Shown: positions 17,495 through 28,280 of the stretch, in pieces
Layout: each line of letters starts with the position of its first letter
Numbering within the stretch: position 1 is the stretch's first letter
Assembly: GCA_036382855.1 (NCBI GenBank)
Contig: DASVPO010000002.1
Location: 124,001-188,000, forward strand
Reading direction: 5' to 3'
From: DASVTR01 sp036382855
Lineage (GTDB): Bacteria; Acidobacteriota; Blastocatellia; Pyrinomonadales; Pyrinomonadaceae
Length of the DNA stretch: 64,000 bases
Notes under the pieces: model-generated
Databases searched by the model: none
What the model saw: the letters and a program-made list of their open reading frames with translations, nothing else
Told to the model about the DNA's origin: nothing
Translations under genes and position numbers: made by a program

Positions 17495-18254
17495 TGGCCG
17501 CCTCCTGTGCGAAGTCTCGCGGGAGCGCCAGACGTGTGAGCAGATACTCCGTATAAGCGGCACGATGTTCGTCGGCTGTCGCAAACCGTGGCTCGCCCGC
17601 CAGCCATTCGTCTGGAATTAGGCTTAGAACATCGCGCACAAGCGCCTCCGTCACGCGCGCACTCAAGCTCGCATCCGTCTCCGGCAGCGCGCCTGCGAAA
17701 GGCAGCAGGACGTGCTCTTTAATCTGGCGGAAAGGGTTGCGGCTGCGCTCAAGATAGTTGGCCCAGTCGTGATGAAAGTAGAGCGATGCGCCGTGGTCTA
17801 TCAGCCAGAGCTTGCGGTGCCAGACGAGAAGGTTTGTGTTGCGCGGTGTGCGGTCAATGTTCGTCGTGTAGGCGTCGAGCCAGACGACGGCCGATGCGAG
17901 TTCGTTGTCGGCTTTATCAACGAGCGGGTCGAAGGTAATCGAGCCGGGAAGATAATCGAGCGCGAGGTTGAGACCGGCGCTGGCCCGTATTAAATCCTGT
18001 ATTTCGGGGTCGGGTTCGGTGCGCGCCAGCGCCGTGTCCAGATTGACGAAGACGATTTCCGGCACGGGCAAGCCGAGCGCACGTCCGAGTTCACCCGTGA
18101 TCACCTCGGCAATCAGCGCCTTTACGCCCTGCCCCGCCCCGCGAAACTTCAACACGTAAAGCCCGTCGTCGTCTGCCTCCACGATGGCCGGGAGCGACCC
18201 GCCTTCGCGAAGCGGGGTGACGTATCTTGTGGCCTTCACCGTTCTGAGATTCAT
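17472..18254 (-). CDS. HipA-like protein kinase (HipA_2 type)
   Basis: A 260-residue protein shorter than classical HipA toxins (about 430). It has a beta-rich N-lobe (GLYVLKFRGAGQGVKALIAE, with a likely ATP-binding Lys), then AYTTNIDRTPRNTNLL corresponding to the HipA catalytic loop with Asp and Asn, and LWLIDHGASLYFHH supplying the metal-binding Asp. The start is ATG 18254; a TTG lies two codons upstream. No HipB-like antitoxin is nearby; instead the gene overlaps a DUF3037 gene by 23 nt. Whether the pair is a toxin-antitoxin-like module or a metabolic kinase is open. Confidence 0.82.
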   Translation of the reverse strand: MNLRTVKATRYVTPLREGGSLPAIVEADDDGLYVLKFRGAGQGVKALIAEVITGELGRALGLPVPEIVFVNLDTALARTEPDPEIQDLIRASAGLNLALDYLPGSITFDPLVDKADNELASAVVWLDAYTTNIDRTPRNTNLLVWHRKLWLIDHGASLYFHHDWANYLERSRNPFRQIKEHVLLPFAGALPETDASLSARVTEALVRDVLSLIPDEWLAGEPRFATADEHRAAYTEYLLTRLALPRDFAQEAANARTLSV

Positions 18255-18353
18255 CCCCAAAGGATATGCGCGACCCTCTCCCTTAAGTCAAGACCGCCAG
18301 GGAGCAAACCATCAAACAGGGGCGAGCGATTCCTCCGAAGTTCAGATTAAAAC

Positions 18354-18383
18354 TTGACAGCACGGCAAAGCAGAGCTTAGTTC
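18354..18383 (+). promoter_or_regulatory. Candidate promoter of the PPK2 gene
   Basis: A perfect TTGACA (18354-18359) is followed 17 nt later by TTAGTT, or 18 nt later by TAGTTC. The -10 is weak. It is 38 nt upstream of the PPK2 start region and oriented correctly. Confidence 0.4.
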
Positions 18384-18420
18384 TGTTCCTGTAATTTCAA
18401 CGAACAGGGAGAGCGAACGC

Positions 18421-19305
18421 ATGAACCACGAGCCTTTCATCGTGCCGCCGGGCAAGAAAATCCGTCTCAAGGATTACGACCCAAACTATACGGCCAACTT
18501 TACGAGCAAGGACGAAGCGCTCCTGAAGTTGCAGGAAGACGTAAGGCGGCTGGCGAAATATCAGGACGTGCTCTATGCGCAGAATACCTACGCGCTCCTG
18601 ATTATTTTTCAGGCGATGGACGCGGCCGGTAAAGACGGTGTGATTAAGCATGTCATGTCGGGCGTCAATCCGCAGGGCACGCAGGTCTTCTCCTTCAAGT
18701 CGCCCTCTTCGGAAGAACTGGACCACGATTACCTGTGGCGCACGCACAAGGCCATGCCGGAGCGCGGGCGTATCGGCATCTTCAACCGTTCTTACTACGA
18801 GGAAGTCTTAGTCGTTCGCCTTCATCAGGAAATCCTTGATCTGCAACAACTGCCGCCCGAAGCCAGAGACAAAAATATCTGGAAACGACGCTTCGCAGAC
18901 ATCAACGACTTCGAGCACTATCTAGTCAACAACGGCATCGTCGTCATCAAATTCTTCCTCAACGTCTCCAAAGAAGAACAGAAGCGCCGCTTCCTGAAAC
19001 GCATTATGACGCCCGAAAAAAACTGGAAGTTTTCCCTGGGCGACGCCAAGGAGCGCGGCTTCTGGGAGCAATACATGGAAGCCTACGAAGACATGTTCAA
19101 TCACACCAGCACAGAGCACGCCCCTTGGCACATCATCCCCGCCGACCACAAGTGGTTCACGCGCGCGGCCGTCGCCGATGTGATTATCAGCAAGCTCAAG
19201 TCTTTAAAGCTCAGCTATCCGACCATCAGCGATGAGCACAGGCAGAACCTACTCAAAGCAAAAGAGGTTCTGGAAAACGAAGACCAGAAGCAGCCAAACA
19301 CATGA
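18421..19305 (+). CDS. Polyphosphate kinase 2 family protein
   Basis: PPK2 enzymes transfer phosphate between polyphosphate and nucleotides (ADP or GDP, or AMP in other classes). The 294-residue single-domain protein has the Walker A variant MDAAGKDGVIKHV (about residues 61-73), the GVNPQGTQV segment, and the lid/Walker B region GIFNRSYYEEVLVVR. The length matches one-domain PPK2s. The charged Lys/Glu-rich tail is normal. The class (I, II or III) cannot be fixed without an alignment. It converges with a CHAD gene and the ppx gene of the opposite strand, which forms a polyphosphate locus. RBS GGGAG lies upstream of ATG 18421. Confidence 0.92.
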   Translation: MNHEPFIVPPGKKIRLKDYDPNYTANFTSKDEALLKLQEDVRRLAKYQDVLYAQNTYALLIIFQAMDAAGKDGVIKHVMSGVNPQGTQVFSFKSPSSEELDHDYLWRTHKAMPERGRIGIFNRSYYEEVLVVRLHQEILDLQQLPPEARDKNIWKRRFADINDFEHYLVNNGIVVIKFFLNVSKEEQKRRFLKRIMTPEKNWKFSLGDAKERGFWEQYMEAYEDMFNHTSTEHAPWHIIPADHKWFTRAAVADVIISKLKSLKLSYPTISDEHRQNLLKAKEVLENEDQKQPNT

Positions 19306-19354
19306 GCACGCCCGCCTCTGCGGCAACGACTAAATTTGCGCCAACAACTAAATT

Positions 19355-20443
19355 TTAAGAGGGCTTCTGCGCTTCAATATCAGAGGCGACTGCTTCGCTG
19401 GCTGTGAGCGTAACAGGCGATAATTCGATGGCTGGCGGCGGCTGCTCATCCTGATGGTCAAGGCTCTCGACGAGCCGCGCAAAAAAGTCGTTCGTCTCCC
19501 ACTCATGCCAGCGCACGAGCGCGTTAGAGTAGTGCTTCATACGCGCCTTGGCAAAGTGGCGCATGAGCCAGACGGCAGCGGCCCGCCGCGCCTGCACGCC
19601 CGCAGCAATAGCGGCAGCATTTGAGGCGGCGCGCTCTTCCTGCTTTTGAAACTCAAGCAGCATACGTCCGAAGCCTTCGAGCCAGACATCGCTGTCATGC
19701 AACTCGCCGAGCGACGTTTGCAGTTCGGCCACCTCCGCTGCGTATCCGTTAAGCGCCTCGCCCCGGCAGACAGCGAACAACTCCATCGCGTAGCGCAGCC
19801 TCTTTGCAGCGATGCGCATCTCGTGCAGAGCCTCGACGCTGAAGGGCCTGTAGAGACTTTTGCTCAACTCACGCAACTCCGCCAGCCGCGCAACGATAAT
19901 CTCGCGCCCCGCTTCCCGGAAGACCAACTCCGGGGCCGAACCCATTTTCTTACGCCGCCGTGTGCGCGGCTCAATCGCGCGTTCGACATCATCACGAAAC
20001 TCTGCCTGTAGCTCCGCCAGCCTCTCTTCCGTGATCGCGCGCCTGAGCGCAGCACGCGCCTTTGCTAGCTCCGCCCGCCGCTCATTAACAAGCTCCGCGA
20101 CGCCCGCCGCAAGCGCCTCAGGTGCTTCACGTTGCAATTCTTCGAGCGCCATAATCGCCACGTCCTCGTCGCGCACAGCGCCGAGCGCGTCTGCCACCTG
20201 CTTTAACTCGTCTGCGACGGCGGCGAGCTTGCGTGCGCGCAGGTAGGGCTTGAAATCGCGCAACGTGCTGCGCAGCCGTCTAGAGGCCACGCGCATGTCG
20301 TGCACGCCCTCAGGGTCGGACCAATCGAGCGCCTGCGCGCGAAACCCGCACATCTCCTCAAGCCGCGCTTGCAGCACACGCTTAATCTCAGCGGCCGCGC
20401 TTCCCTCGCAATTCAATCCTTCGATTTTTTTAGCCTTAGCCAT
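19355..20443 (-). CDS. CHAD domain protein
   Basis: A 362-residue helical protein with two half-repeats, each carrying the conserved histidine motif: HDMRVASRRLRSTLRDF (about residue 48) and HEMRIAAKRLRYAMELF (about residue 208). CHAD domains bind polyphosphate through basic residues on these helices (known from structures of CHAD proteins) and localise to polyP granules. It starts 3 nt after the ppx stop, so it is co-translated with ppx. The Glu-rich loops and the QKQEERAASNAA helix may form a coiled coil. Confidence 0.9.
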   Translation of the reverse strand: MAKAKKIEGLNCEGSAAAEIKRVLQARLEEMCGFRAQALDWSDPEGVHDMRVASRRLRSTLRDFKPYLRARKLAAVADELKQVADALGAVRDEDVAIMALEELQREAPEALAAGVAELVNERRAELAKARAALRRAITEERLAELQAEFRDDVERAIEPRTRRRKKMGSAPELVFREAGREIIVARLAELRELSKSLYRPFSVEALHEMRIAAKRLRYAMELFAVCRGEALNGYAAEVAELQTSLGELHDSDVWLEGFGRMLLEFQKQEERAASNAAAIAAGVQARRAAAVWLMRHFAKARMKHYSNALVRWHEWETNDFFARLVESLDHQDEQPPPAIELSPVTLTASEAVASDIEAQKPS

Positions 20444-20446
20444 AGC

Positions 20447-21457
20447 TCAACGGTAGAATTTGACGCTGCGTAGTTTCTTGTCCGCCACGTCCGGCACGGG
20501 CGGGCGGGACTCCGCCTCCCACTCGCGCAGGCGGTCAATAATCACGCCCTCGCGCAGAGCGTAGTCGCAGGAGCGCAGGCTTTTGATACCGAAGGCGCGC
20601 ATAGCACCTTCCAGAATCTGCCCGCCCGCGATGATAATCTCCGCACGCTGCGCACTGATGCCGGGAATAGTGCAGCGCTCGGCCATGTTCATCTTGGCGG
20701 TTCGCTCGTTGAAGCGCGCGAGGCGGTCGAGAGCAATCTCGGCTCCTGCGGGTTGCGCGCCAGTTTCCTCCATGCCGGGCTGTCGCAGTGTGCGCAGGCG
20801 CAAGGCTTCGCCGATGGCGATGATAGTGCCGGAAGTGCCCGTGGCCTGCTGCCAGCGCATGCCCTGCAACTCGCGCGCGGGTCGTTCGAGCGCCGCGCGT
20901 ATCTCTTCACGCAGAGCGCTTATCTCTTTCTGCTCCGGCGGGTCGTTTGCAATCAACTGCTCTGTGAGGCCGACCGCTCCGAGCTTGACCGAGTAGAGCT
21001 CAACGGGCAGGCGTTCGCGCATGAAAGAGATTTCCGTTGAGCCGCCGCCGATGTCTATGTTGAGGAGCGAGGCGCGGCGGCCAGCGCAACCCTGCGCCGC
21101 AGCCAGTCCAATCAGTCGCGCTTCCTCGACGCCGGAGAGAATTTCGACGCACATTCCCGTCTGACGTTCGACCTCATCAACAAACTCTGCCGAGTTGTAC
21201 GCCTCGCGCACGGAAGCGGTCGCAATCGCGATGACGCGCTCTGCGCCGCGCGCTTCGGCAATCGAGCGCAGGCGCTTGATGCAAACGGCGGCGCGCTCGA
21301 TTGCAGCAGGCGAAAGATGGCCCTCGCGCAGCGTCTCGTGGCCGAGGCGCACGACCTCCTTCTCACGCGCCAGCACGGCAAACGAATCACTCGCCGCCGC
21401 GTCAACCACGACCAACTTAATGGAGTTTGAGCCGATGTCTATCGCCGCCAGTTTCAA
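20447..21457 (-). CDS. Ppx/GppA family phosphatase (exopolyphosphatase)
   Basis: A 336-residue protein with the ASKHA-fold motifs AAIDIGSNSIKLVV (N-terminus), NIDIGGGSTEISF (phosphate-binding Gly loop) and a C-terminal IIAGGQILEGAM region. This is the short, single-module form without the extra domains of E. coli Ppx. It hydrolyses polyphosphate or (p)ppGpp-type substrates. The start codon is a TTG at 21457; no better start precedes the conserved AIDIGSNS. Co-occurrence with CHAD and PPK2 favours exopolyphosphatase over GppA. Confidence 0.9.
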   Translation of the reverse strand: MKLAAIDIGSNSIKLVVVDAAASDSFAVLAREKEVVRLGHETLREGHLSPAAIERAAVCIKRLRSIAEARGAERVIAIATASVREAYNSAEFVDEVERQTGMCVEILSGVEEARLIGLAAAQGCAGRRASLLNIDIGGGSTEISFMRERLPVELYSVKLGAVGLTEQLIANDPPEQKEISALREEIRAALERPARELQGMRWQQATGTSGTIIAIGEALRLRTLRQPGMEETGAQPAGAEIALDRLARFNERTAKMNMAERCTIPGISAQRAEIIIAGGQILEGAMRAFGIKSLRSCDYALREGVIIDRLREWEAESRPPVPDVADKKLRSVKFYR

Positions 21458-21493
21458 CTTTGCCCTCTCCCGCGTTTCAAGTCTTGAGGTTTA

Positions 21494-21533
21494 AGGTTTC
21501 AAGTTGAAGAAAAGTACCTGAGACTCGAAACCT
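21494..21533. repeat. Short heptamer-word inverted repeat between the tmk-like and ppx genes
   Basis: AGGTTTC (21494-21500) pairs with GAAACCT (21527-21533), and the left side holds tandem GAGGTTT/AAGGTTT words. The right arm overlaps the stop codon of the thymidylate-kinase-like gene (21532-21534, TAG on the minus strand). Confidence 0.5.
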
Positions 21534-22233
21534 AACTCGCTTCCTCATCAATGATGCGTGTGATAGCGCGACGCAAATCGGCGGCGACACGGCGCACGGG
21601 CTGCGAAGCGTTGAGCACGCGAAAGCCGTATTCACCCTTCATGCGGTCGAATTCGCGCAGCATTCGTTTCTGGTACTCTATAAAGCTGTCGTAGAAATCT
21701 TCGCCGAGATACATGTCCATGCCCGATTCCCAGTAGTCGAATTCCCTGCCGGAGGTGAGCACGCGCGCGACAAGTTCTTCGACGGAGTCAATGCGCAGGT
21801 AAAAGACCACATCGGGGACGAGAGCGATTCCGTAGATGGCGCGCATCCATGCGGGGTCTGCGCCGCGCACGACGGCGCGTGCGATGGCCGAATAAATGTA
21901 TCTATCCGTCAGCACGATGAAGCCCGCGCGCAGGGCCGGTAGCATCTGGTTTTCCAAGCGGTCTGCGAAATCCGTGGCGTAAAAAAGATGGAGCGCGCGG
22001 CGTCCTAAGGTGTGGCCCGCTTTGGCCTCCTTAATGCCGCGCCCTGCCAGCACGGAGCGCGTCATGCCCGTATCGAGCACGGCGTGGCCGCGCGATTCGA
22101 GCCACGCGCGAAGCTGCGCGATGTGCGTCGAACGGCCAACACCGTCAGTGCCCTCTATGACGATGAGCTTGCCGCTGTAAGGCTCGCGCTCGACGCCCGG
22201 CAGAGCCGTCCCGTAAAAGGTCATCTCCCTCAT
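21532..22233 (-). CDS. Thymidylate kinase-like protein with altered P-loop
   Basis: A 233-residue protein of the dTMP kinase family: VIEGTDGVGRST (P-loop, about residues 26-36), LTDRYIYSAIA (the DR motif) and a C-terminal helical lid. The invariant Walker A lysine is an arginine here (GVGRST instead of GxGKST), which normally abolishes or strongly reduces kinase activity. Its ATG overlaps the stop of the upstream paralogue (ATGA). It may be a regulatory or heterodimer partner, or a kinase for another substrate. The copy next to it keeps the Lys. Confidence 0.78.
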   Translation of the reverse strand: MREMTFYGTALPGVEREPYSGKLIVIEGTDGVGRSTHIAQLRAWLESRGHAVLDTGMTRSVLAGRGIKEAKAGHTLGRRALHLFYATDFADRLENQMLPALRAGFIVLTDRYIYSAIARAVVRGADPAWMRAIYGIALVPDVVFYLRIDSVEELVARVLTSGREFDYWESGMDMYLGEDFYDSFIEYQKRMLREFDRMKGEYGFRVLNASQPVRRVAADLRRAITRIIDEEAS

Positions 22234-22925
22234 CCGGCGAGTCCTACCTTTCGCTTGCTCACCTTCTCTTTCTTCAGATGACGGCCGACTATCTCGCGCA
22301 TCTCTCGTTGCTGCTTTTCAATCGAGCGCTGCGCGTCAATGGGCGTCAGCCCAAACTCCTCCACCATCTGGTCGTACTCGTCCAGAATCCTGCCCTGAAA
22401 AATCTTGAAACTCTCTTCGGCGTCGTCCGCCCAGTCCATGTCCATGCCTGCTTCGTAGTACTTCAACTCCGGGCGGCCCGAAATAATCCTGTCAATCGCC
22501 ACGTCGAGCGGCGCGCGGAAGAAGAAGGCGACCGTCGGCCTGACGGCGAAACTATAAATCTCCCGCACCCACGCGCGGTCGCACCCGCGCGCCACGTCGC
22601 GCGCAAACGCCGTATAGATATAACGGTCGGCCAGGACAATCGCGCCCGCCTTGAGCGGCGGAATAATGTCGCGCTCGGTGCGGTCTGCGAAGTCTGTCGC
22701 GTGTATGAGGGAGAAGGTGGTGGGCGTAAACAGACGCCGCTTCTTGGCACGTTTGGTCGTTTCACGCACCAGCGGCGAAGAGTTCCATTCGGAGAAGAAG
22801 ACGGGATAGCCTTCGGCTTTGAGCCATTGATAAAGCAGCGCCAGTTGGGTTGATTTGCCGCTTCCGTCCGTGCCTTCAACGACGAAGAGCTTGCCGGGGA
22901 AGCGATGTTGTCCATATGAAACCAT
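22230..22925 (-). CDS. Thymidylate kinase-like protein (canonical P-loop)
   Basis: A 231-residue protein starting at ATG 22925 (a TTG lies two codons upstream). It has VVEGTDGSGKSTQ (intact Walker A), LADRYIYTAFARD and an extended C-terminus rich in Lys. It is clearly a paralogue of the next gene, sharing TDFADR, the DRYIY motif and the overall length. dTMP kinase makes dTDP for DNA synthesis. Both copies lack the compact length of E. coli Tmk (213). Neither copy can be called the housekeeping enzyme with certainty. Confidence 0.8.
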   Translation of the reverse strand: MVSYGQHRFPGKLFVVEGTDGSGKSTQLALLYQWLKAEGYPVFFSEWNSSPLVRETTKRAKKRRLFTPTTFSLIHATDFADRTERDIIPPLKAGAIVLADRYIYTAFARDVARGCDRAWVREIYSFAVRPTVAFFFRAPLDVAIDRIISGRPELKYYEAGMDMDWADDAEESFKIFQGRILDEYDQMVEEFGLTPIDAQRSIEKQQREMREIVGRHLKKEKVSKRKVGLAG

Positions 22926-23012
22926 GTGCAAACTCTAGCAAGAGACTCTAAACGCCTGGTGTTACATCGCTCTTAACTACGCCATGCCTGCGGCGCGCAC
23001 ACCACATGCTAC

Positions 23013-23348
23013 TCATCCCTCGCGCATATCGCGCAGAATCTTCACGTCCGCCGGAGCACGGCTTGCAGACGCGTGTGCGCAGACAATGCTGCGCGCACCG
23101 GCCTTATCCACGCCGCCATACCAGACGCCTTCCGGGTAGACGACCATCACAGGCCCGCGCCCGCACTGGTCCAGACACTTGACCTTCGTCACCAGCACAG
23201 ACACGCGCAAGTCCTGCTCCCTGATGGCCCGCTTCAACTCTTTCAGAGCAGCCTTGCCGCCCTGCCTGCGACATGTCTTATGCACGCAGGCCAGCACATG
23301 GGCGTTGATTCTTTTAAGACGTGACACTTGATAACTTCCAGACGGCAT
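23013..23348 (-). CDS. (2Fe-2S) ferredoxin-like protein
   Basis: A 111-residue protein of the thioredoxin-like 2Fe-2S ferredoxin type. Four Cys are placed as C-x4-C (ACVHKTC) and C-x3-C (KCLDQC), followed by GRGPVMVVYPEGVWYGGV, a family signature. The start MPSGSYQVSR at 23348 is preferred; the frame continues 28 codons further without an RBS. Such ferredoxins act as electron carriers or as regulators linked to nitrogenase, hydrogenase or NADH dehydrogenase in other bacteria. The partner here is unknown. Confidence 0.85.
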   Translation of the reverse strand: MPSGSYQVSRLKRINAHVLACVHKTCRRQGGKAALKELKRAIREQDLRVSVLVTKVKCLDQCGRGPVMVVYPEGVWYGGVDKAGARSIVCAHASASRAPADVKILRDMREG

Positions 23349-23573
23349 GCGCGCCAAAGCTTGCTGCCGGCCCTTCCTTGTTTGTAATAAATTCGATTTG
23401 ATTACAACATGAAATGCAGAGACGGGCAACAACCGAGTATCCGGCGGCTGTTTCGCTCGTCGTGCGTAGACGTATGATTTTGTGCTAAAAAGTCTGCGCG
23501 CTCATTATCTGAATTCGCAGGCGTCGCTGAGGGTGAAGCAGCGGCGGCGAATATTTGTCGAAGGAGAATCGAG

Positions 23574-24050
23574 ATGAAGGTACGTGAGATTATGACCATT
23601 GATGTCGGAAGCTGCGGGTTGGAAACAAACCTTGCGGCAGCGGCCAGAATCATGTGGGATAAGGACTGCGGCTCTGTTCCCGTGATTGACAGCGAAGGTC
23701 GCGTCATCGGAATCATCACAGACCGCGACATCTGCATGGCGCTGACAACGCGCAATAATCTGGCTTCGGAGGTGACGGTCGGAGATGTTGTTAACGGCAC
23801 GGTCACGTCGTGCGCGGCCGGAGAGGATGTCAGTGTTGCGTTGAAGAAGATGCAGGAAGAGCAGTTGCGGCGTCTTCCCGTTGTTGACGGCGAAGGCCGT
23901 CTGGTCGGCATCCTCTCGCTTAATGATGTCATTCTTCATTCCAAGCGAGGCAAGAGCAAGAAGGGCGCGCACGTCTCTCATGGAGATGTGATGAACACGC
24001 TCAAGGCTCTCAGCCAGCACCGCACGCCGGACATCAACCCTCTAATCTGA
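23574..24050 (+). CDS. Tandem CBS-domain protein
   Basis: 158 residues comprising a Bateman pair: MKVREIMTIDVGSC begins the first CBS and VTVGDVVNGTVTSC the second. Each ends with the usual RVIGIITDRDI and RLVGILSLNDV strands. CBS pairs bind adenine nucleotides or SAM. The free-standing form often acts as an energy sensor. GGAGAATCGAG precedes ATG 23574. It is divergent from the ferredoxin gene. No effector domain is present. Confidence 0.9.
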   Translation: MKVREIMTIDVGSCGLETNLAAAARIMWDKDCGSVPVIDSEGRVIGIITDRDICMALTTRNNLASEVTVGDVVNGTVTSCAAGEDVSVALKKMQEEQLRRLPVVDGEGRLVGILSLNDVILHSKRGKSKKGAHVSHGDVMNTLKALSQHRTPDINPLI

Positions 24051-24110
24051 TTTCCGGCCGGAAAGGGCCGCGCCCCCGTTTTTGTTATCAAGCGAAGTCT
24101 TGAACGATTG

Positions 24111-24605
24111 ATGAAGACACTTTTTCTTCTGCGCCATGCAAAATCGAGCTGGCAGGACGCGAGCCTGCCGGACTTTGAAAGACCTTTGAACGAACGCGGT
24201 CGGCGTGCCGCGCCGCTCATAGGGAAATTCATGCGCCGTCAGAAACTCCAACCCGAACTGATTCTCTGCTCCCCTGCGGAGAGAGCCAGACAAACGGTTG
24301 CGCTCGTACGGGAGACGGCCGCGCTGAAGGCTGAGTTGCGTTACGACGAGAGAATTTATGAGGCGACGGTTGCGCGCCTGCGCACTGTAGTCTCGCAGAT
24401 TGATGAGAAGGCGGCGAGCGCGCTTCTAGTGGGCCACAATCCCGGCATGGAAGAATTGCTGCAATTTCTGACGAACGAAATACGCCGCATGCCGACGGCC
24501 GCCCTCGCACATATCACGCTTAATATTGAACGCTGGGCCGACGTGAAAGAGCAGAGCGGCGAGTTGGTGCGACTCATCAGGCCGAAAGAACTCGCGCGCG
24601 ATTAA
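24111..24605 (+). CDS. sixA: SixA-type phosphohistidine phosphatase
   Basis: A 164-residue histidine phosphatase with the catalytic LLRHAKSSWQD (RHG-type motif with Ala replacing Gly, as in SixA) at residues 6-16 and LLVGHNPGMEEL supplying the second active-site histidine. SixA dephosphorylates histidine-containing phosphotransfer domains or PTS proteins. The ATG at 24111 is chosen over a TTG directly before it. It is followed 88 nt later by a Ser/Thr kinase gene. Confidence 0.88.
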   Translation: MKTLFLLRHAKSSWQDASLPDFERPLNERGRRAAPLIGKFMRRQKLQPELILCSPAERARQTVALVRETAALKAELRYDERIYEATVARLRTVVSQIDEKAASALLVGHNPGMEELLQFLTNEIRRMPTAALAHITLNIERWADVKEQSGELVRLIRPKELARD

Positions 24606-24693
24606 GCAATTCCACGGAGCGGCCCGTCTCTCTTGTCTCCTTTCTCTGCAACTACATTTGACGCGCTGCGTATAACAACAGGCGATTGAGCAT

Positions 24694-26721
<2,028 letters not shown>

Positions 26722-26897
26722 GCAGTCCAGCTCCTTAATCGAGGCATCTTAAAGCACAACGATGATGAGGCTCTACCGACGAAAGCGCGCGGATTTTATC
26801 ATTGAACACGCAAAAAGCAATCTTTTCCCGCGAGGTCTGAATAAGGCGCGGGCGGGCTGCAAGCGTTTGTTAGAATTGGTGGCCGTGAGATGAGCCG

Positions 26898-27326
26898 TTA
26901 CCGTTTGCTCTTTTTCTTCTTTGTGCTGCGAGCGCTCCTGAAACCGCGCATGTGCGCTTGGAATCCTTCCGCGTCGTGCGCCCCTATAATCTCTCCGATA
27001 ACTTCGAGCGGCAATTGTTCGGCCTTCTTAAAATTGACGCAGCCCTTTCCGCAGTTGAGTTTCTTCCCAGCGCTGTCCAGCTTCTCCTTCAACTCAGGGA
27101 AGACGTAAATCGGAATCAAATGCAGGCTGATGTAGTTCTTCTGATTCGCCAGCGCGACATACCATTCCTCGCCAGCTTTGAAAGAGATAAACTTCGGGCC
27201 AATCTCCTCCGTGTAGCCTTCAGGCATACTCTCGCGCACTACCGCCCACACTCTTTCAATCTCACTTCTGCGCTCAGGCGGCAACCCGTCAAGATATTTT
27301 TGATAAGAAAGCGTCTGTTCTCCCAC
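26898..27326 (-). CDS. DUF1801 family protein
   Basis: A 142-residue protein of the YdhG/DUF1801 group (PEGYTEEIGPKFISF, FPELKEKL, CGKGCVNFKKAEQLP). Such proteins are small, monomeric and of unknown function, sometimes annotated as iron chaperones. The C-terminal tail is strongly basic (ARSTKKKKSKR). The start is GTG at 27326. It stands alone between the kinase gene and a zinc-ribbon gene on the same strand. Confidence 0.8.
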   Translation of the reverse strand: MGEQTLSYQKYLDGLPPERRSEIERVWAVVRESMPEGYTEEIGPKFISFKAGEEWYVALANQKNYISLHLIPIYVFPELKEKLDSAGKKLNCGKGCVNFKKAEQLPLEVIGEIIGAHDAEGFQAHMRGFRSARSTKKKKSKR

Positions 27327-27392
27327 TGGCGAGCGTCCTCCGTTCTCTGTTGTCTGGATTCAATTAAATCAATCTTGGCTGGCGCGTCAAGC

Positions 27393-28280
27393 TTAGTTGA
27401 GCGGCCCCGTGTTGCGGCTCTGGCGATTGACGTGCACAGCCTCACGCTCAGGCAGCGGCAGCAACTCGGTCGTTCCTTCAGTCACAGAATTGTGAGCGGG
27501 CAACTGCGGCAACGCCGCCGTGTCGGGCGTTGCCAGCACGTGAACTGCGTTTGTCACGAGCGGCTTCTTCTCGCTCGGTCGCGGATTGAGCGTGCGATGC
27601 AGCCGCCACATCCCGTAGAACAACCAGCAGAATGATATTATCTCTCCGATGATTAAAAGAATTGTGCCCGCCTTCGGGCCTTTACGCGCGAAGAACATGA
27701 GCGGCAGGGCAAGCGCGATTACGGCAAGGATGGTCAGGACGCTGCCGACGATGTTTTGATGCGCGGCACGCGCTTCGGCCGTCAGGCGCAACACTTCAAC
27801 TTCCGCCGGTGCGTCCATACTGCTCGGTGCGCCGCACGCGCGACAGAAGCGCGAGTCGCTCGTCAGGTTCGTGCCGCAGGCTGCGCAAACAATGGCCGGA
27901 GGACGCGCCGTCGCCAGCGCCAGCAGCGCATCAATCTCTCGCTCAAGGGTTTGTCTGTCGCCCTTCGTCACCACAGAATTCATAATCGAGTAGTCGAAGG
28001 TGGCGAGCGTCGAGTTGTTATTGGCAAGCCGGAAGCCGATTGAGAGCCTGATGGGAGAATTCATCGCGCTCGGAAAGCAGTTGACGCTCGACAGGCCGGA
28101 TTGCTTGACGCTGTTTTTGGCGACGAGCGGTTGGTCGCTGACAACCGTATAGCCCAATTTTTCGAGCGCTTCGATAAGTCGCTGGCGCACAGTCTCCACC
28201 TCGCCAATCAACACGCGTCTCGACTGATACTCCGTAACACCGAAGCCACTGTCGCCCATCGTTAATAAATATTCCGACAT
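27393..28280 (-). CDS. Zinc-ribbon membrane protein, function unknown
   Basis: A 295-residue protein. The N-terminal ~140 residues form a soluble domain with alternating beta-strands (MGDSGFGVTEYQSRR). A zinc ribbon follows (CAACGTNL, then CRACGAP, residues about 145-170), then two membrane helices (about 200-222 and 228-248) and a Pro/Thr-rich tail. Proteins with a ribbon next to membrane helices are common in this type of genome, but I do not recognise the family. ATG at 28280. Confidence 0.6.
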   Translation of the reverse strand: MSEYLLTMGDSGFGVTEYQSRRVLIGEVETVRQRLIEALEKLGYTVVSDQPLVAKNSVKQSGLSSVNCFPSAMNSPIRLSIGFRLANNNSTLATFDYSIMNSVVTKGDRQTLEREIDALLALATARPPAIVCAACGTNLTSDSRFCRACGAPSSMDAPAEVEVLRLTAEARAAHQNIVGSVLTILAVIALALPLMFFARKGPKAGTILLIIGEIISFCWLFYGMWRLHRTLNPRPSEKKPLVTNAVHVLATPDTAALPQLPAHNSVTEGTTELLPLPEREAVHVNRQSRNTGPLN

